Shown here: one piece after another, positions 37,386 through 42,741 of the stretch
Layout of the letters: each line of letters begins with the position of its first letter
Position numbering within the stretch: the stretch's first letter is position 1
Source of the DNA: an uncultured Clostridia bacterium
GTDB taxonomy: Bacteria; Bacillota; Clostridia; UBA1381
Assembly (NCBI GenBank): GCA_947626075.1
Contig: CANQQW010000009.1
Span: 1 to 42,741 of the forward strand
Length of the DNA: 42,741 nt
Direction: 5' to 3'
Program-made: the position numbers and the translations under genes
Notes under the pieces: generated by a model
Database searches by the model: none
What the model saw: the letters and a program-made list of their open reading frames with translations, nothing else
What the model was told of the DNA's origin: nothing

Positions 37386-39118
37386 TACGCGGTCACCTCC
37401 TCGTCAACCTGCGAACGGTAAATGTCGCGGTACTCCTCGTTGGTCTGCATAAGCTCGTCATGAGTGCCGAATCCCGTTACGCTGCCCTCGCTCAGGACAA
37501 GGATTTTGTCCGCGTCCGATATGGACGAAATTCTTTGAGCGATTATTATTTTGGTTGTGTCTTTTAAAGTGGTGGCGAAGGCGTGTCTTATCTTCGCCTC
37601 GGTCGCGGTGTCCACCGCGCTTGTGCTGTCGTCGAGTATGAGTATTTTCGGCTTTTTGAGAAGCGCGCGAGCGATACAAAGTCTTTGCTTCTGACCACCC
37701 GACACGTTTACTCCGCCTTGACCCAGCTCCGTGTTGTAGCCGTCGGTAAACGATTTTACAAATCCGTCAGCCTGAGCGTTATCCGCCGCCTGCTCTATTT
37801 CCTCGCGCGACGCGTCCGCGTCGCCCCAGCGGAGGTTATCCTCGATAGTCCCCGAGAAAAGCACGTTCTTTTGCAGTACCATGCCCACGCCGTCGCGCAG
37901 ATGACGTATACTGTAATCCTTTACGTTCACTCCGTCGACAAGCACCTCACCCGCCGTCACGTCGTACAGACGCGGTATGAGCTGCACAAGCGACGTCTTG
38001 CCCGAGCCGGTAGCGCCGATTATGCCTATCGTCTCGCCCGGGTTTATTTTGAAGCTTATATTGTTGAGTATGTTGTCTTTGCGGCTCTCGTAGTACTTGA
38101 AGCATACGTTCCTAAACTCAACCTCGCCTCTCTCAACCGTGAGGTCTTTTCTCGCAGCGTTGTCGTCCGTAAGGTCAACAACGGTGTTAAGCACCTCTTT
38201 AATACGCTTTGATGACGCTGCCGCTCTGGAGCTTTGCAGAAACAGCATCGATACCATCATCAGCGACATGAGTATCTGTACTATGTACGTTGTGAACGCC
38301 GTGAGGTCTCCGACCTCCATACCGCCGCCCACTACGAGATTTCCGCCGTTCCATACGGTCACAATCATGGTTATGTTCATTGCGAGCGTCATGACCGGCA
38401 TCGTGCATATTACTATCTTCATCGCGTTAAGCGTCGCGTCTTTCAAGTCCGCGTTCGCCGCGCGGAATTTGTTAATCTCAAATTTTTCACGGACAAAGGA
38501 TTTTATTACCCTCACGTTGGTGATGTTTTCCTGTATGCCCGAGTTCAGACCGTCCAGCTTGCGCTGTACCGTGTTAAATCTCGGGTATGCGGTATACATA
38601 AGCGTGCCTATGGCGGCGCCCAAAAGCGGAATAACGATAATAAGTATCGCGGCAAGGCTTGTGTTAAGTCTCAGCGCCATAATGATACCGCCTATGAGCA
38701 TTCCCGGTGAACGCATAGCCATGATAAGGAACATACGCGTTATATTCTGTATTTGCGTTATGTCGTTCGTAAGACGCGTTACGAGAGAGCCGGTTGAAAA
38801 AGTGTCTATATTTTTGAAGGAAAAGTCCTGAACTTTTTTGAATACGTCCTTGCGTATGTCGGCGCTGAATGATACAGCCGCCTTAACGGACAGGTAATGT
38901 CCGCCCAAGCCGCCTATTATCATGACGCATATACAGCCGAACATTATTGCCATACGCGATATTACGTAAGCAATGTCGCCGTTTGCAATACCGTCGTCTA
39001 TCATTGTCGCCATAATCGTCGGCAGCACGATCTCTCCCGCTACCTCCGTAAGCATCAGGAGCGGTCCGAATATAAAACATAGGATATGTGATTTTATGTA
39101 TTTCATGTATTGTTTCAA
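37385..39118 (-). CDS. ABC exporter half-transporter, subunit with degenerate ATPase residues
   Basis: This 577-residue half-transporter has six membrane helices (about 10-300) and a C-terminal ATPase (about 335-577). Walker A GATGSGKTS (368-376) and signature VSGGQ (472-476) are normal. After Walker B, the catalytic Glu is replaced by Asp497 (LILDDSTSA), and the switch His is Gln528 (IAQRISS). Those replacements mark the non-catalytic half of heterodimeric exporters such as TM287/288 or BmrCD. The start is TTG at 39118, with AGGAGG 6 nt upstream; the first ATG four codons later is too far. It follows pyrG by 48 nt and overlaps its partner gene. Confidence 0.9.
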   Translation of the reverse strand: MKQYMKYIKSHILCFIFGPLLMLTEVAGEIVLPTIMATMIDDGIANGDIAYVISRMAIMFGCICVMIIGGLGGHYLSVKAAVSFSADIRKDVFKKVQDFSFKNIDTFSTGSLVTRLTNDITQIQNITRMFLIMAMRSPGMLIGGIIMALRLNTSLAAILIIVIPLLGAAIGTLMYTAYPRFNTVQRKLDGLNSGIQENITNVRVIKSFVREKFEINKFRAANADLKDATLNAMKIVICTMPVMTLAMNITMIVTVWNGGNLVVGGGMEVGDLTAFTTYIVQILMSLMMVSMLFLQSSRAAASSKRIKEVLNTVVDLTDDNAARKDLTVERGEVEFRNVCFKYYESRKDNILNNISFKINPGETIGIIGATGSGKTSLVQLIPRLYDVTAGEVLVDGVNVKDYSIRHLRDGVGMVLQKNVLFSGTIEDNLRWGDADASREEIEQAADNAQADGFVKSFTDGYNTELGQGGVNVSGGQKQRLCIARALLKKPKILILDDSTSAVDTATEAKIRHAFATTLKDTTKIIIAQRISSISDADKILVLSEGSVTGFGTHDELMQTNEEYRDIYRSQVDEEVTA

Positions 39119-39166
39119 GATAATCCTCCTCTCTTAATCGGTTAAATTTATTTAAACAATAAATTA

Positions 39167-40795
<1,629 letters not shown>

Positions 40796-41974
40796 TTACT
40801 CCCCTCTGTGTCTTGTGACAAAACGCTCTATCCTTTTTAAAGCTTCCTGTATATTTTCTATCGAATACGCATACGAGCAGCGTATAAAGCCCTCGCCGCT
40901 TTCGCCAAAGGCGTTGCCCGGTACTACCGCGACGTGTTCCTCCTCCAAAAGCTTCCCACAAAATTCTTCCGACGTCATGCCCGTTGATTTAATGCATGGG
41001 AACACGTAGAACGCGCCCAAAGGCTCGAAGCAGCTTAGTCCCATCGCGCGGAAGCCGTCCACGATATAACGGCGGCGGTAGTTGTACTCGCGGCGCATTT
41101 CCTCAACGTCGTTATCGCAGCTTTGAAGCGCCTCGATTGCCGCGTACTGCGCCGTTGTCGGCGCGGACATTATGCCGTACTGGTGGATTTTACGCATAAG
41201 GCTTATCAGTTCCGCGGGACCCAGCGCGTAGCCAAGCCGCCAGCCCGTCATCGCGAACGCCTTTGAAAAACCGTTTACAACAACTGTTCTCTCGCGCATA
41301 CCGTCTAATTTTGAGAACGGAATATGCCCTTCCTCGCTGTAGCGAAGCTCGCCGTAAATCTCGTCCGACAGTACCATTATATCAGTACCGCGAAGCACTT
41401 CGGCTATCGCCTCCAAATCCTTGCCCGACATTACTCCGCCGGTCGGATTGTTGGGGTACGGAAGTATTAAAAGCTTCGTCTTGTCCGTGATTTTTTCCTT
41501 AAGCTGCGACGGTAAAAGACGGAACTCGTCCTCCTCCTTTGTTTCAATCGGTACGGGTACGCCGCCCGCCATGATTGTAAGCGGCTTGTAGCATACGAAG
41601 CACGGCTCGGGTATAAGCACCTCGTCGCCGGGGTTTACAAGCGTACGTATCATGAGGTCGATCGCCTCGCTGCCGCCCACCGTCACAAGCACTTCGGTTT
41701 TTGGGTCGTACTTTACGCCGAATTTTCTTTCATTGTAATTACATATCGCCTCGCGCAGTTCCATGAGACCGGAATTGGCGGTGTAGTGCGTCTGTCCCTT
41801 TTCGAGCGAGTAAATACCCGCTTCGCGTATAGACCACGGCGTGGTGAAGTCGGGTTCTCCCACACCCAGGGAAATCGCGTCTTTCATTTCAGCCGCTATA
41901 TCAAAAAACTTTCTTATCCCCGACGGCGGCAGCGCCGACACGACGGGAGAAACGATTTTACTGTAATCTATCAT
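40796..41974 (-). CDS. PLP-dependent class I/II aminotransferase
   Basis: This 392-residue fold-type I aminotransferase catalyses amino-group exchange between an amino acid and a 2-oxo acid. The PLP Lys238 lies in NGFSKAFAMTGWRLGY (234-249). The substrate-binding motifs ISLGVGEPDFTTP and PYPNNPTGGVM, and the Asp of SDEIYGELRY, are intact. The sequence is closest to the aspartate/aromatic aminotransferase (PatA-like) group, and the exact substrate cannot be read from sequence. The ATG overlaps the upstream regulator gene (ATGA), and an Lrp-type regulator paired with an aminotransferase is a common arrangement. It is followed 3 nt later by pyrG. Confidence 0.92.
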   Translation of the reverse strand: MIDYSKIVSPVVSALPPSGIRKFFDIAAEMKDAISLGVGEPDFTTPWSIREAGIYSLEKGQTHYTANSGLMELREAICNYNERKFGVKYDPKTEVLVTVGGSEAIDLMIRTLVNPGDEVLIPEPCFVCYKPLTIMAGGVPVPIETKEEDEFRLLPSQLKEKITDKTKLLILPYPNNPTGGVMSGKDLEAIAEVLRGTDIMVLSDEIYGELRYSEEGHIPFSKLDGMRERTVVVNGFSKAFAMTGWRLGYALGPAELISLMRKIHQYGIMSAPTTAQYAAIEALQSCDNDVEEMRREYNYRRRYIVDGFRAMGLSCFEPLGAFYVFPCIKSTGMTSEEFCGKLLEEEHVAVVPGNAFGESGEGFIRCSYAYSIENIQEALKRIERFVTRHRGE

Positions 41975-42453
41975 AACGTAATCACCTGTCTTGTATCCTT
42001 TTCGTCGTCCTCGAATACAATTCCTTCCTCCTTGTATTTTTTCAGCACGAAGTGCGTCGCCGTTGATATTATAGAGTCCATAGGGGCGAGCTTCTGCGCC
42101 ACGAACAGCGCTACCTCTTTCATGCTCTTGCCCTCAATCGTAACGGCGAGGTCGTACGCCCCCGACATGAGGTAAAGCGACTTGACCTGCGGGTACTTGT
42201 AAATCCTTTCGGCTACCTTGTCAAAGCCTTCTCCGCGCTGGGGCGTTATACGAAGTTCTATGAGCGCCGTTACAACGTCGCGGTCTGTTTTATCCCAGTT
42301 TATAATGGTCTTATAACCGACGATTACGTTCTCTTTTTCGAGTTTTTTGATGCTTTCGGCGACTTCTTTTTCGTCCGCGCCGAGCATTTGCGCGATTTTA
42401 GCGCGTGAAACGCTGTTTTTTTCCTTATCTAAAATATTTAATATTTCTTTCAT
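41971..42453 (-). CDS. Lrp/AsnC family transcriptional regulator
   Basis: This 160-residue amino-acid-responsive regulator has a winged helix-turn-helix (about 5-50, with SRAKIAQMLGADEKEVAESI) and a RAM/AsnC ligand domain (about 65-140). The latter includes IELRITPQRGEGFDKVAERI and LYLMSGAYDLAVTIEG. The typical GxxDLA motif is seen as GAYDLAV. I chose the ATG at 42453: GGTGA lies about 10 nt upstream, and related proteins begin with KEILNIL. An ATG three codons upstream is too close to the site. It overlaps the aminotransferase gene and is likely its regulator. The upstream promoter has an extended -10 element. Confidence 0.88.
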   Translation of the reverse strand: MKEILNILDKEKNSVSRAKIAQMLGADEKEVAESIKKLEKENVIVGYKTIINWDKTDRDVVTALIELRITPQRGEGFDKVAERIYKYPQVKSLYLMSGAYDLAVTIEGKSMKEVALFVAQKLAPMDSIISTATHFVLKKYKEEGIVFEDDEKDTRQVITL

Positions 42454-42515
42454 AACCGTCATATCACCTTTCCAAAGCATACAAATATGCACATTAATAG
42501 TCATTTTATCTTATA

Positions 42516-42524
42516 ATTATATCA
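42516..42524 (-). promoter_or_regulatory. Extended -10 promoter of the Lrp-aminotransferase-pyrG operon
   Basis: On the minus strand TGATATAAT (42516-42524) is a TGnTATAAT extended -10 element. No good -35 is seen. It lies about 60 nt before the Lrp start codon. Confidence 0.5.
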
Positions 42525-42584
42525 TAACTATTACGAGTACGCCATACCTTTTTGAAAAAAAATTAAAAAAATTTTGGGGGCGGC

Positions 42585-42741
42585 GAGGGGGCGCGAGGAA
42601 TGAGAGAGGAATCCCTCCACCGGCTACGCCGGTCCCCCTCCCTTTGACAAGGGAGGCTAAGGGGCGGGACGTCGAGGTGAACAACACGCGAAGCGTGTTG
42701 TAGGCGTGTTCGCTTGCGAACAAACGCCGTAGCAAGGCGCC
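42585..42741. repeat. Dispersed palindromic repeat island at the window end
   Basis: A chain of hairpins fills the end of the window: ACCGGC/GCCGGT (42619-42633), CCTCCCTT/AAGGGAGG (42637-42656), CAACACGC/GCGTGTTG (42682-42700) and GTTCGC/GCGAAC (42708-42721). It is GC-rich, without plausible coding frames, and differs in sequence from the repeats at 121-206 and 4889-5007. It continues past the window edge. Confidence 0.65.

Overview
The window looks like a chromosomal segment of an uncultured, gut-type member of the class Clostridia (Bacillota). The reasons are Gram-positive style ribosome binding sites (AGGAGG), textbook sigma-A promoters with 17-nt spacers, many symmetrical intrinsic terminators, a zinc-type (CxC...CxxC) L31, the clostridial small protein DUF4250, a EutS/EutP pair and a methionine synthase without reactivation domain. 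No genus can be assigned from the sequence alone. Most of the window is vertical housekeeping DNA; only a short AT-rich stretch near 19.4-20.1 kb and the repeat islands look accessory.

Layout. 1-5.2 kb: the 5' end of valS and a small membrane protein (minus), an SSB-like protein and BipA (plus), then a secreted beta-helix-type protein (minus) next to an island of dispersed palindromic repeats. 5.2-8.4 kb: a minus-strand operon DUF2264 - DUF4250 - CYTH phosphohydrolase - PP2C phosphatase. 8.4-10.9 kb: bioY under a recognisable BirA operator, convergent with two paralogous single-pass membrane proteins. 11-15.2 kb (plus): folC, rpmE, rpsO, pnp, with structured leaders before rpsO and pnp. 15.2-19.3 kb: an orphan HPt protein (minus), metH and galE (plus). 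19.4-20.1 kb: a PBECR4-type nuclease preceded by a candidate structured RNA or attenuator. 20.2-25.8 kb (minus operon): ilvA, a tandem-HD protein, recX, rimO, pgsA, hisIE. 25.9-27.2 kb (minus): eutS, eutP, an MmcQ/YjbR protein. 27.3-29.2 kb (plus): a cytoplasmic GH29 fucosidase and an ACT-domain protein. 29.2-42.5 kb (minus): an Lrp regulator, aminotransferase, pyrG, a heterodimeric ABC exporter, a GAP1-type protein and its membrane partner; then rarA, a GNAT acetyltransferase, a soluble CapD-like dehydratase and DUF1294. The window ends in another repeat island.

The most notable points are the regulatory and unusual elements. There is a roughly 78-nt near-continuous hairpin between rpsO and pnp, and an S15-type leader that can hide the rpsO ribosome binding site. 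The BirA operator overlaps the bioY -35 box, and a perfect 14-bp palindrome is centred on the -10 region of the DUF2264 operon. A candidate RNA of about 145 nt ends in a terminator just before the nuclease gene. The GAP1-type protein is paired with a signal-peptide membrane protein directly behind an ABC exporter. EutS/EutP stand alone, without other microcompartment genes in view.
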